Origin: Planctomycetota bacterium
GTDB taxonomy: Bacteria > Planctomycetota > Phycisphaerae > Sedimentisphaerales > Anaerohalosphaeraceae
Reading direction: 5' to 3'
DNA: 64,000 nucleotides
Assembly: GCA_019456225.1 (NCBI GenBank)
Contig: VRUI01000006.1
Span: 35,236 to 99,235 of the forward strand
The notes under the pieces were generated by a model. The model saw only the letters and a list, made by a program, of their open reading frames with translations, searched no databases and was not told the DNA's origin. Positions 56,066 to 64,000 of the stretch are shown piece after piece. The position numbers and the translations under genes are program-made. How positions within the stretch are numbered: position 1 is the first letter of the stretch; each line of letters starts with the position of its first letter.

Positions 56066-56146
56066 CACACCTTTCACACCTTCCACACCTTTCACACCTT
56101 CCACACCTTCCACACCTTTCACACCTTCCACACCTTTCACACCTTC
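56066..56146 (+). repeat. 9-base minisatellite (9 units)
   Basis: Nine units CACACCTTY in which the last base alternates T and C. A tenth diverged unit follows. It reads without stops in several frames, which makes false ORFs. Confidence 0.9.
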
Positions 56147-56174
56147 CAAGCCTTGACGCCAACCGCAAACCCTT

Positions 56175-56200
56175 GTCATTCCCGCGAAGGCGGGAATCCA
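56175..56200. repeat. GTCATTCCCGC-type palindromic repeat
   Basis: CATTCCCGC-GAA-GGCGGGAAT palindrome of a style common in many bacterial genomes. Degenerate copies lie near 56441 and 56717. Confidence 0.75.
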
Positions 56201-56248
56201 GACCCGGCAAAAATAATTACCTTTCAAACCTTTAACAACAAAATAATC

Positions 56249-56290
56249 AATATGGTACATCCGGCAGTATTGACGGAATAAATCAAAACG
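56249..56290 (+). repeat. 42-base direct repeat, copy A
   Basis: Matches 56546-56587 with two differences (core CATCCGGCAGTATTGACGG). Confidence 0.9.
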
Positions 56291-56503
56291 CCCATTACTT
56301 CCCATCAATACGAAATTTCCACAAATTCACAATCTTTGGCTTGACAAACAACAACCCATTTTAACATTTTTAACTCCTGAAAACAAGAAAATAATAATAA
56401 ATATGCTTACATCCAGGCTTCACGTCGGGAATAAATCGAAATGTCATCCCGCCCTTGACCGGGACCCAGTATAAAATCAGTCTCCGCCAAAGGCGCCCAA
56501 AAA

Positions 56504-56535
56504 AGCTAATTGCTAATTGCTGATTGCTAATCGCT
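56504..56535 (-). repeat. AGCRATT heptamer array, inverted
   Basis: Reverse complement reads AGCGATTAGCAATCAGCAAT and onward, the same family as 10995-11026. Confidence 0.75.
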
Positions 56536-56545
56536 ATTTATAATA

Positions 56546-56587
56546 AATATGGAACATCCGGCAGTATTGACGGAATAAATCGAAACG
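56546..56587 (+). repeat. 42-base direct repeat, copy B
   Basis: See 56249-56290; the copies are 297 bases apart. Confidence 0.9.
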
Positions 56588-56644
56588 GCCCTGAAAGGGC
56601 GTAACATAAGCATAATCCTTGACAAACCGCACATCAAACAGAAA

Positions 56645-56668
56645 CCCGAAGCGCAAGCGCAGGGATAA
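56645..56668 (+). repeat. Intergenic copy of the MenC-MenE joint repeat
   Basis: 24 bases identical to 15627-15650. Confidence 0.9.
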
Positions 56669-56843
56669 GCACCCAAAGGGTGCGACTGTCAATACCCCAC
56701 TCCCCAAACGCAAAACCTCGTCATTCCCGCCAAGGCGTCAATCTAGACGCACAAAAACAATAATCACCCACACAGAAGCGCGAGTGCGCAAACACAGGGA
56801 TAAAACAGCCCATAAACAATGAACCTCCACACTACCGCACTAC

Positions 56844-56878
56844 CCCAAATAAAATAGCCTCCGCCGAAGGCGGTTTCC
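56844..56878 (+). repeat. Intergenic copy of the CCGCCGAAGGCGG repeat
   Basis: Matches 23955-23989 with three differences over 35 bases. Confidence 0.85.
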
Positions 56879-57288
56879 AAACCATTTAACCCCCTACTCC
56901 TGCGGTAGGGGGTAAGGGCCAAAGGCCCGCATAGAAAAAACAATCAAACTCTAAATCCCTATCCGAAACACTAAAGATCAAATCAAAAGCCCCAAAGGCC
57001 CGCATAAAACCTCACATCTCACATCATCCTTACTATTTCCAATCTTAATCCACTCATTAATTGCATCAAACCAACCGCCAACTTTTAATTTCCCCTAATT
57101 GATGAAATAAACCGAGCATAAACAGGCCCGGTAGAGTGGGCCGTGCCCACCAAAATCACTGTATTTTTATCTTTTAGCCTTTCTTAGTGTAATTTAGTGC
57201 CTTAGTGCCTTGGTGGTAAAAAAAACACAACAATTAACCAAGGCCCCGCCAACTTTATCGCAGTTGAACCTTATTCAATTTCGTTGGA

Positions 57289-60198
57289 TCATTTACATTT
57301 ATGCGTTACAGGGTCGGCGTTTAGGCAATCTACTATGAAGGCGCGTCCGCCCTGCCGATCCAGATCATTTGAACGCTCATGCTTTACCAGCACATCATCG
57401 TCATAACCGGCCCGCGAACGGGTTATCGTAATCGTGATCGGTTCGTTCTTTGCAAGCTCGACACTCAGCTCTGCCCCGCTCCCGCCGACCGCAGCACCAT
57501 GATAATCAGAAACCTCCCAAACATAACTCGCCGCACCGCTGCGAGGACCACTCATCGAAACGGAAGGATCATAGATCGTAAGATCATAACTAACTGTAGA
57601 TTCACTCTCAGATGTCTTAACAGCCGCAAAAGAAAAACCATTTTTCATCTCCCCAGTCGCAATAAAACCAAACGAATGAACATCGATCGTACTTGGGGCC
57701 TCTTCTTCATTGGCGCAGCGATTCCGGTGCCTCATCCAGTGGGTATAGTTTCCCGGAACAAATAGAGATTTATTGGCAATCTCACGATTTTCAAACGTTG
57801 CGACATAGCCTCCATCATAATTGTACTCTCCAAAAGTTTCAAAAGCCCCTGACTCGTTAAATGTTCCATTTGCATCTGTAAACAGCACTTTATCACAAGG
57901 ACCGTATTTAGAATGCTCATAGAAAGAATAGGTCATATATTGGTAATCTAAATCAGGGGCCGTATAGCCGTTTGAAAATATTTTTTTGTAATTATACGCA
58001 TAAGTATTTAAAGCCATAGTATTTTGCTTGTCAGGATGGGTGGTCCCAAAGGCAGAGCTGTTGCCTTTATTTAAAGTACCCGCACTGCCCACCCGAGCCG
58101 GTAAATTATCATGAAACGTTGCAACCCCATTAACCGCGATCCCTCTTGAGCTTAACACTTGCACTAAAACGCTGTCATAAATACTTCCACCTGCGCCATT
58201 GGGCCAAAGCGCGGCGGCGGCATCTAAAATCAGATCGCCAAACTCTCGCATCGAAAGTCCGTCAACATCAGTGATCAAAGAAATAGTCTTCCAAAGAAGC
58301 TGATCAGCTTTATAATCGCCGAGGCCGACTTCATTAGAAATATCATAAAAGACTGCCGAAAAATATAGGCCGGCACGATCGGTGCCAACAGGGAGGTCAT
58401 CCGAAGTTCTTCCCGCAGGCAGTTCATTTTTAAATGGAAAGATCTGATCTCCACTCGTATTGGATTCGTCATGCATCATCACATTATCAATTTTAATACC
58501 TTGCCCACAAGGAATGCCGCCAGCATCATCGCAAGTTCTTGCGGCCCAGGTTTTTAGATTATAGCGGTAGGTTTTGTAAACTTCGGAATCTCCAGAGTAG
58601 CGGTAGCCCGACCAAGCATTGATGGCATCATTTAGACATCCAGCAACATTAAATTGCCAGTCCGTGATACATCTTGCATCGGGTGGAAATAATTTATTGG
58701 TACCTGTGATCCAAAAAGGAAGAAGCCCTGAGAATTCTCCAATAACAAAGCTGGCATCAAATCCATGGCTAATAATAGTAGCTTCTTCTGCTGGCACGCG
58801 GCGTTGTCTTGCATAAAACTGAACAACATTTTCTACAGGGAAGATGGCTCCCCCACGTGGATTGGTTAGTGAATGGCCTTCAGACATTCGCAACGTAGGT
58901 ATCGATTCTTCCGAATCTGGGTAGTCTTGATAGCCTCCCGCTCTAAATTGACGGGTCGTTAAGTTCTTTTCAATTTCGGGATCTAAGTTAAGAGATTTAA
59001 AAAAGTCGGCATTGAGAAAATTACTTCTAAAATTATTCACATGGTAATACATATTTACCTTTGCCGCCCAAATATGAGAGTAGCTGGGGTCAATTGTTGC
59101 ATTCCCTTCAAAAGGAATTCTAAAATCATTATCGAGCACGGCTAGTGGTGGTAATGATGGCCATAGGCTGTCCTGCACTGTTTCAGCAAAAAAACCATCC
59201 AAGGTGTAACCATTTAGATCAGCATTATAATTATCTCCAACTAACGCACCGGTCTCCGGATCATATTTCCCAAGGTTGTCAAGGCAGACTTCCCGGGGTT
59301 GGTTGTATTGGCCCGTTTCAAAATCGATCGCGTTGCCGATAAACACCAGTGCCGGGGCGCGTGTCGTGCCGCTGGCAAACTTCATTGCTAAATCGTAGAG
59401 ATCGGCTATGTCCACCATATTATCTCCGTTGCGGTCCGGGCACAGCGGGTTTCCCGCACAGTTCGGATCGCTAAGCCACACCGAAGCTAAAACCGCAAAA
59501 TCCTCCAAATCAAACCGGCAATCGCCCGTAAGATCATCGATCAGCGAAGACGATGCTTTATAACTCCGGGCAGCTGTCTGCTGCTCAGCTAGCAGGTGGT
59601 TATCGCTTTCGGCAAATCGCCCGCCGGTTTTCGATTCCAGCAAACGCCGATATACTACAGCTAAATGACCTTCATGCGGAACCCCATTGACAAAAACCGC
59701 AGGCACCCCGCGAATCCCAAGCCGCCGGCTTAGCGCAGCATCATCTTCTAATAAAGCTTTAACCATCCCCAGAGAAGAAATCAACTCCAAAAGCAATTTC
59801 TTATCCACCCCAAGGGTAACCGCTGCCCCAATGACCTTATCATCCGTCGCCGGCATAAAAGCCGATACGGCCTTAAGATACCCCGCCCATCCCTCCGGTC
59901 CAAGCTCATCATAAACGATCTGGCCAACCACATGCGCAAGTTGTGACTTTGGAGCACTGGTCAAAGGGAAATGTTTATATACAATAGCTGTCCGATCAGG
60001 AAACGACCGCCGCAAAGAATCCAAAGCCCCCAGCTCTTTGACACAATGCGGGCAATGAAAATTAAAGAAAACCACCACCTGAACCTCAGCGTCTACCGCT
60101 CCCAAAATCGGAGAAGCCCCCAAAGGAATCTCTCCGGCAAAACAAACCCCACAAAGCATCGCCAGCCATCCCAGCAAAATAAAAATACGATTCATCAT
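57289..60198 (-). CDS. Secreted thioredoxin-like / dockerin-like mosaic protein with a peptidase-like core
   Basis: 969 residues. A signal peptide (NRIFILLGWLAMLCGVCFA) precedes a DsbA/DsbG-type thioredoxin domain (about 28-215) with CPHC at 49-52 and cis-Pro in RGVPAVFVNG. A dockerin-like pair of calcium loops follows (about 222-268, DLTGDCRFDLEDF and DRNGDNMVDIADL). A ~520-residue central domain vaguely recalls thermolysin-type folds (DRAGLYFSAVFYDISNEVG, then FGDLILDAAAAL). The zinc motif position reads HGFDA near 478, so it is probably not an active metallopeptidase. The C-terminal ~140 residues look like a beta domain. The central DNA is AT-rich and the flanks are GC-rich, suggesting an acquired insert. 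The ATG at 60198 follows GAGG. Confidence 0.7.
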   Translation of the reverse strand: MMNRIFILLGWLAMLCGVCFAGEIPLGASPILGAVDAEVQVVVFFNFHCPHCVKELGALDSLRRSFPDRTAIVYKHFPLTSAPKSQLAHVVGQIVYDELGPEGWAGYLKAVSAFMPATDDKVIGAAVTLGVDKKLLLELISSLGMVKALLEDDAALSRRLGIRGVPAVFVNGVPHEGHLAVVYRRLLESKTGGRFAESDNHLLAEQQTAARSYKASSSLIDDLTGDCRFDLEDFAVLASVWLSDPNCAGNPLCPDRNGDNMVDIADLYDLAMKFASGTTRAPALVFIGNAIDFETGQYNQPREVCLDNLGKYDPETGALVGDNYNADLNGYTLDGFFAETVQDSLWPSLPPLAVLDNDFRIPFEGNATIDPSYSHIWAAKVNMYYHVNNFRSNFLNADFFKSLNLDPEIEKNLTTRQFRAGGYQDYPDSEESIPTLRMSEGHSLTNPRGGAIFPVENVVQFYARQRRVPAEEATIISHGFDASFVIGEFSGLLPFWITGTNKLFPPDARCITDWQFNVAGCLNDAINAWSGYRYSGDSEVYKTYRYNLKTWAARTCDDAGGIPCGQGIKIDNVMMHDESNTSGDQIFPFKNELPAGRTSDDLPVGTDRAGLYFSAVFYDISNEVGLGDYKADQLLWKTISLITDVDGLSMREFGDLILDAAAALWPNGAGGSIYDSVLVQVLSSRGIAVNGVATFHDNLPARVGSAGTLNKGNSSAFGTTHPDKQNTMALNTYAYNYKKIFSNGYTAPDLDYQYMTYSFYEHSKYGPCDKVLFTDANGTFNESGAFETFGEYNYDGGYVATFENREIANKSLFVPGNYTHWMRHRNRCANEEEAPSTIDVHSFGFIATGEMKNGFSFAAVKTSESESTVSYDLTIYDPSVSMSGPRSGAASYVWEVSDYHGAAVGGSGAELSVELAKNEPITITITRSRAGYDDDVLVKHERSNDLDRQGGRAFIVDCLNADPVTHKCK

Positions 60199-60344
60199 AT
60201 CCATCCTCATTAGCATACTAAAATTTAATAAAGCAGGCCATCGCAGATCCTGAAAAAAACACAAAACCGGCACCATCGTCAAAATCCGCACAACAGCTAA
60301 TTATATCATTCCCAACCGCCAAAATCAAGATTAAAATGAGAATT

Positions 60345-60365
60345 AAAGGTTCCCGGAACCTTTTT
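60345..60365 (+). repeat. AAAGGTTCC palindrome with T-run
   Basis: AAAGGTTCC-C-GGAACCTTT, then T residues. It is similar to 17718-17740 and could act as a terminator. The surrounding gap up to csrA has only repeats and AT-rich DNA. Confidence 0.5.
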
Positions 60366-60457
60366 CGGGGGCTTAGGTAAAATGGCATGCTGCAATCCCG
60401 TCCATTTCATTAACTGCCTTATTTTGCAACCCAATTTCCAAACTCCCAAATATTGAG

Positions 60458-60516
60458 CAAAGCGAAATCCCGAAGGGAGTCTACCCGACAGTACTGGCGG
60501 GCCAGCATTGGCGGAT
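60458..60516 (+). repeat. 59-base dispersed repeat, copy A
   Basis: Equal in length to 63048-63106 in reverse complement, with about twelve differences. Cores CCCGAAGGGAG and TGGCGGAT are shared. Confidence 0.85.
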
Positions 60517-60794
60517 CAAAATTAAAGATTCAATTAAATCGCGAGCAGAAAAAAAGACCTCACGGACTCACTCCGATATCTCCACAATATCCGCCAATCA
60601 GCATAAAGTAAAGAAAAAACCCCATAAAATATTAGTGTAAATTAGCCCGGCGGTATTGCTTTCCAGCCTGTCATTTATATTGACTATGTCGACGAGCGAC
60701 ATTTTGGGTAAACATATACTATAGCCCCCGTAACGCCACTGCACTCCTCACTACTTTCTTTTTCGCTGCCCGCTGCCCGCCGAACGCTGCACGA

Positions 60795-60823
60795 GAATAC
60801 CCCTGTAAAGGGGTATTCTACCG
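60795..60823. repeat. GAATACCCC hairpin repeat, copy A
   Basis: GAATACCCC-TGTAAA-GGGGTATTC hairpin followed by TACCG. Related to 62676-62703 in reverse complement. Confidence 0.75.
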
Positions 60824-61050
60824 TTGTTGAATTTATATATCCTCTGAAAAATACTTCAAAAAATGTTCAAAAGCGCGCCATTTTAGTCAAAATAATTCAA
60901 AAAAAGTCAAAATATCGCAATTAATTTCAATTAATTTCAAAAAAAATGCAAAAAAAACGCCCAAAACCATAGGTGGGAAATGTCGAAAATGTCCAGAATT
61001 GCATATTCAGCCCTCAAATCGGCACTGTAAAAAGCGGGGTATCTGTGCGC

Positions 61051-61085
61051 AAAAAAACAGCCCCGACGGATATTTCCGCCGGGGC
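61051..61085 (-). terminator. csrA intrinsic terminator
   Basis: On the minus strand GCCCCGGCGGA ... TCCGTCGGGGC, an 11-bp stem with a G-U or mismatch, then TGTTTTTTT. Confidence 0.85.
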
Positions 61086-61116
61086 AGGCTGTATTTAATG
61101 ACGTAGGCTGTACCGC

Positions 61117-61335
61117 TTACTCGGTGGAAGCCTTCGATTTAATATTCTCTTGCCCTTGCTCCTTTTCTTCTTTTTCGCGTTGTATAGCCTCGTAGACCTC
61201 TTTTCGATGCACCGCAATGCTTCTCGGAGCCGTTATTCCGAGCCTTACCTTGTCACCCCTGACATCGACGATCGTGATCTCAACTTCGTCACCTACCATA
61301 ATCGACTCATCCTTCGTTCTGCTTAGCACTAGCAT
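61117..61335 (-). CDS. csrA: Carbon storage regulator CsrA
   Basis: 72 residues. The CsrA core [20 protein letters not shown], then [13 protein letters not shown] and [11 protein letters not shown], is intact, with a ~15-residue charged tail ([10 protein letters not shown]) longer than in E. coli. It is a homodimeric RNA-binding protein that blocks ribosome sites at ANGGA motifs. AAGGAG lies 6 bases before the ATG and is itself such a motif. It ends at a strong terminator and forms a single-gene unit. Confidence 0.95.
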   Translation of the reverse strand: MLVLSRTKDESIMVGDEVEITIVDVRGDKVRLGITAPRSIAVHRKEVYEAIQREKEEKEQGQENIKSKASTE

Positions 61336-61341
61336 TTCATG

Positions 61342-61366
61342 CTCCTTGTTTGCCTTCCTTAAGGCA
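61342..61366 (-). promoter_or_regulatory. Likely CsrA autoregulatory sites
   Basis: On the minus strand TGCCTT-AAGG-AAGGCA forms a 6-bp stem presenting AAGGA in and beside the loop (61366-61351). AAGGAG at 61347-61342 is the ribosome site. Two ANGGA motifs this close are the usual CsrA bridge. A further TGAGGT/ACCTCA stem lies just upstream. Confidence 0.6.
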
Positions 61367-61633
61367 GTATGAGGTTAAATCACCTCAGTAATATTCATCA
61401 ATCCATTACAATCTATACGAACCAAATAAACGTCCGGATGTAAAAAACTGCTGATTTCCTTACCATTACTTCCGGCATACTTATTCTTTCGGTATTTATC
61501 AAGACCTCAAACAATCATTTTTTTGTGAGTTTTTGATTTTGCGTGCAGCTTATAGGACTAAAGGCGGTTAAGTGCTTGTAGAAAAGGTGGTTATGTTAAA
61601 AAAACGTGGGCAAAAAAGTTGGGATTTTTTCGG

Positions 61634-62560
61634 TTAAACTACTGTCGCGGCAGTTTCTACGGCATCTTTTCTGGAATATGCCCACTGGATCGCGAACCAG
61701 TAACCGGCTATTGAACCTATGGCTGCAAAGGAGATCATCTGAAGCGGTAATATTGCACATGCCGCTTTCGGGAAGAAATTAGCCGGCCAGATAGATGTCA
61801 TATGCTCGAGGGTCTCTCTGTTGGCGTGGGCCTTTACTGTCCAGACCATCAGCAATACTGCTGAGATCGTGGTGTATATGTAGCTTACCGAAAAGAACTT
61901 TTTTGCGACAAAGGAGGCGATGGCGAATGCGAGTATTACGGCGAAGGCGATCTGGCCGTTTCCGGGCTGGCCGATGACTGAGGTCAGTTTGCTGTCGAAA
62001 ATCCTTACTTCCTGTGCAAATATGGTGATAGCGAACTGCGTTATGACCACTGTCAGCACCATTGCAATGGCAATGTTTATGCTCTGATTTTTGCCGGACT
62101 TAGGAGCAAGCGGGTCCGGTGTCCGGGCTTCTTTGAGCTTTAAAAGCTTACTAGCGGCGTAAGTTCCCAAAAAACCGGCGGCCAGGACTGCAAGCCATAA
62201 GACACTTTCGGTCTGAGTTTTTGTGTAGATTTGTTTTCTGAGCTGGACGGTGGTGTTTACCTGCAGCAGAGATGCCATTGTCCCTGAGCGGAACGTCCAG
62301 ACGGCAAGTCCGACGGCTGCGGCTAGCGGGCCGATCTGCTTGCCGTAGGGGTAAGCGACGACGTATGCGATAGCTCCGGCGGCAAATGCGGCAACGGCGC
62401 AGATAATCATATCAACAATGCCGATGTCGACAGAAGAAAGACTGATCGCGTCCAGCGGCGTATCCGGTCTGACCAGGCCGAAAGCGCCAAAACCAATTAT
62501 TAACATCCCGACTACGCAAACCGCCGCGATCCTGATTTTCATTGAAAGTGTAAGTTCCAT
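61634..62560 (-). CDS. Multi-pass membrane protein of unknown function
   Basis: 308 residues that I cannot assign. It has about eight hydrophobic helices, the first at IAAVCVVGMLIIGFGAFG and the last at MISFAAIGSIAGYWFAIQWA. A positively charged loop (KLLKLKEARTPDPLAPKSGK) lies in the middle. No catalytic or transport motif is visible. The ATG at 62560 is chosen for the AAAGGA site upstream; the longer frame lacks one. It faces the same way as csrA but is 300 bases away, so it is probably independent. Confidence 0.6.
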   Translation of the reverse strand: MELTLSMKIRIAAVCVVGMLIIGFGAFGLVRPDTPLDAISLSSVDIGIVDMIICAVAAFAAGAIAYVVAYPYGKQIGPLAAAVGLAVWTFRSGTMASLLQVNTTVQLRKQIYTKTQTESVLWLAVLAAGFLGTYAASKLLKLKEARTPDPLAPKSGKNQSINIAIAMVLTVVITQFAITIFAQEVRIFDSKLTSVIGQPGNGQIAFAVILAFAIASFVAKKFFSVSYIYTTISAVLLMVWTVKAHANRETLEHMTSIWPANFFPKAACAILPLQMISFAAIGSIAGYWFAIQWAYSRKDAVETAATVV

Positions 62561-62675
62561 CAAAAGTCCTTTCCAGATTTTTCTGTAAGTTAACAGCATA
62601 AGGCGACTATATCAAGTGATTTTTTTGAACGTAAGGAGAAAGGGGTGCGAGAAAGAGGGAAACTAAATTCAATAA

Positions 62676-62703
62676 CGGTAGAATACCCGCTTTGCGGGTA
62701 TTC
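62676..62703. repeat. GAATACCC hairpin repeat, copy B
   Basis: GAATACCCGC-TTT-GCGGGTATTC, preceded by CGGTA as in the reverse complement of copy A. Just after it GGTGACA occurs three times, then CGCGGATT-type repeats. Confidence 0.75.
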
Positions 62704-62862
62704 TGTGACAGGTGACAAGTGCGAAGGTGACAGGTGAAAATTTATCCGCGGATTTCACGGATTACGCGGATTTACAAAATAGAATCTTGGCTGTGGGATA
62801 TTATTTAAGTTGGGGGGTGTTTTTGGCTTTTGTTCTTTGTTAATGTCGGGTAATATGTTATT

Positions 62863-62888
62863 CAGCAATCAGCAATTAGCGATTAGCT
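62863..62888 (+). repeat. AGCRATT heptamer array
   Basis: Three to four units (AGCAATC, AGCAATT, AGCGATT, AGC), same family as 10995-11026. Confidence 0.7.
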
Positions 62889-63047
62889 AAATAAAAACAG
62901 CGGTGCGTGTTTTGTGGGATACTGCTTGCAACTTTTGTTATGGCATTTATGTTTCTGGCGGTTATTTTGCCACAGAGGAAAACGAGGAAAAGAGAGGGAT
63001 AAGAGAAAGGATTTTTAAAAAGGAGAAAAAACAAAAAAAGTTTAGCC

Positions 63048-63106
63048 ATCCGCCAGTATTGGCCCGTCACTTCTGCCGGGCAGGCTCCCTTCGGGACTTC
63101 GCTTTG
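63048..63106 (-). repeat. 59-base dispersed repeat, copy B
   Basis: Reverse complement of 60458-60516 with about twelve differences. It ends where the IS-like DNA seems to begin. Confidence 0.85.
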
Positions 63107-64000
63107 AGACTGTTACATAACAATCCCGTACAACACTATTTTATAGGCTGAGCGAACATCTTTGAAGATGTTTTGTTAGTTTTTTGTAAATTCTCTTTGT
63201 CAGCTTAAAATTCGACCTGACTTTGCTTCGATTTGCTCTGATTTACTCTTTTTGAAGCGATCACTAGTACACTACGCCACTTTTAGTCTGGCAATGAGCG
63301 CACTTACGCCGAAGATATTTATCAGCCTAACCATATTAAAGCACGTTGACAATAAACTCATCTCGGCTCGAACTCCGTCAAGGCCTCGCAGTAAAAAGTA
63401 TCCTGAGTTGAGGTTTCGTTTTATATGCCCAAACGGAAGTTCGGCACGTTCCTTACGTTTTCGATAAATCTCTTTAGACGCAGGCTTGACATAATGACTG
63501 GCCATATCTTCGCGAAATTTCTGATTAAAATATCTGGTTATCTGACGGCCTCCCTTGACGCTTTTGGTGCATATTCCAAAATGGCGACATTTACGGCACT
63601 GGCTGCCGGCCGTATAAAAAAAGTATTTTCTCGTATTGTTAATCCCTCGGTAAGGCAGTATTTTATTTTCAGGGCAGATGTAAACATCATTGTCTTTATC
63701 ATAGATAAAACGTGATTTGTCAAATTCTTTGACCGTGCATTCATCAGAAGACTCTTCTCTAGCCTGTTTTTTTGACGGAACTATAACCTCAATACCCTCT
63801 TCAACAAGCTCAGCCATTTTGTCGTAATTACAATATCCGGCATCACCGCATGCTATTTCACATTTACCATCAACAACCTCATTAGCCTGCTGCATTTGAT
63901 TGGACAGTTGGCCTAAATCATTGTTTTCGGTGACAACATCGCAATTAACTATTAAACCGTTTTTTTCGTCAACTACCACTTGGCCATTAAAACCGGCGTG
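63107..64000 (-). mobile_element. IS1182-like insertion sequence, truncated by window edge
   Basis: Transposase gene plus about 165 bases of non-coding end. A likely terminal sequence near GAGACTGTTACATAAC starts around 63105. The other end is outside the window. Confidence 0.6.
63272..64000 (-). CDS. IS1182/IS5-type transposase, 5' end outside window
   Basis: About 242 residues visible, open to the right edge (HAGFNGQVVVDEKNGLIVN at the edge, the DDE domain start). GDAGYCNYDKM supplies the second Asp and ELPFGHIKRNLN the Glu region. A Cys-rich segment (AGSQCRKCRHFGICTK) between them is typical of IS1182-family transposases. The N-terminal part is missing only because the window ends. No internal frameshift is seen, so the element could be active. 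Confidence 0.9.
   Translation of the reverse strand, partial: HAGFNGQVVVDEKNGLIVNCDVVTENNDLGQLSNQMQQANEVVDGKCEIACGDAGYCNYDKMAELVEEGIEVIVPSKKQAREESSDECTVKEFDKSRFIYDKDNDVYICPENKILPYRGINNTRKYFFYTAGSQCRKCRHFGICTKSVKGGRQITRYFNQKFREDMASHYVKPASKEIYRKRKERAELPFGHIKRNLNSGYFLLRGLDGVRAEMSLLSTCFNMVRLINIFGVSALIARLKVA

Larger units (their letters stand above)
55969..57288. other. Repeat-dense intergenic region
   Basis: 1.3 kb with no convincing gene between the TPR and thioredoxin-dockerin genes. It contains at least six repeat families, listed separately, plus degenerate copies near 56441 and 56717 and a GTGGGC-type palindrome at 57129-57150. Confidence 0.75.

Noticed and set aside
56066..56146. Possible CRISPR array
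   Set aside because: Units are 9 bases with no spacers and no cas genes are nearby.
56030..56308. Open frame on the minus strand rich in Gly-Val-Glu / Gly-Val-Lys repeats
   Set aside because: It is the 9-base minisatellite read as protein. There is no ribosome site or family match.
58749..58778. Active metallopeptidase site in the thioredoxin-dockerin protein
   Set aside because: The place where HExxH would fall reads HGFDA and no other HExxH exists in the chain.

Overview
The window looks like the chromosome of an anaerobic or facultative member of the Planctomycetota, most likely the class Phycisphaerae. The reasons are a dockerin-like calcium repeat ending in a LASVWL-type motif, a PEP-CTERM sorting signal, a very large BlaR1-type M56 protein behind a BlaI repressor, VIT/VWA surface proteins, and many short palindromic intergenic repeats. 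This is judged from family style only. No rRNA or tRNA gene is visible to settle the taxonomy.

Layout. 0-6.8 kb: unrelated housekeeping and envelope genes (papain-like C92 hydrolase, VanZ-like, DUF502, DJ-1/PfpI, fatty acid hydroxylase, PEP-CTERM protein, membrane protein). 7.0-8.7 kb: a compact signalling operon (HPt-receiver, CheY, CheX). 8.9-17.4 kb: hisA followed by a menaquinone operon, menF-menD-menB-menA and a fused menC-menE, with a convergent hotdog thioesterase of MenI type. menH and menG are not in the window. 17.4-28.7 kb: a candidate small RNA, a rhomboid protease, an SH3 protein, purD with an AsmA-like protein, a six-EF-hand protein, Dabb and NIPSNAP proteins, and a hicAB toxin-antitoxin pair. 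29-35 kb: a DEAD-box helicase with a long leader, crcB-DUF190, and a hybrid histidine kinase with a response regulator. 35.4-44.9 kb: blaI plus a 2949-residue mosaic M56 protein with repeated linkers, a GC-rich insert and a broken 3' end. 45-49.3 kb: two VWA proteins. 49.4-56 kb: metK, a DUF547 lipoprotein and a large TPR protein. 56-57.3 kb: repeat-dense DNA without genes. 57.3-62.6 kb: a thioredoxin-dockerin mosaic protein, csrA and a membrane protein. 63.1 kb to the right edge: a truncated IS1182-like element.

The strongest unexplained signal is the traffic of short dispersed repeats. Families that sit between genes at 25.4 and 56-57 kb also lie inside the menC-menE fusion. One copy forms the joint between the two enzymes and another lies in frame inside MenE. 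A third family abuts the start of the AsmA-like gene. The giant M56 gene shows a related theme: near-identical DNA linkers separate unrelated modules of different base composition. Both suggest that repeat DNA acts as a seam for building proteins in this genome.

Nothing here is a recognisable defence or CRISPR locus. Promoters, operators and RNA structures are read by eye and carry matching confidence.
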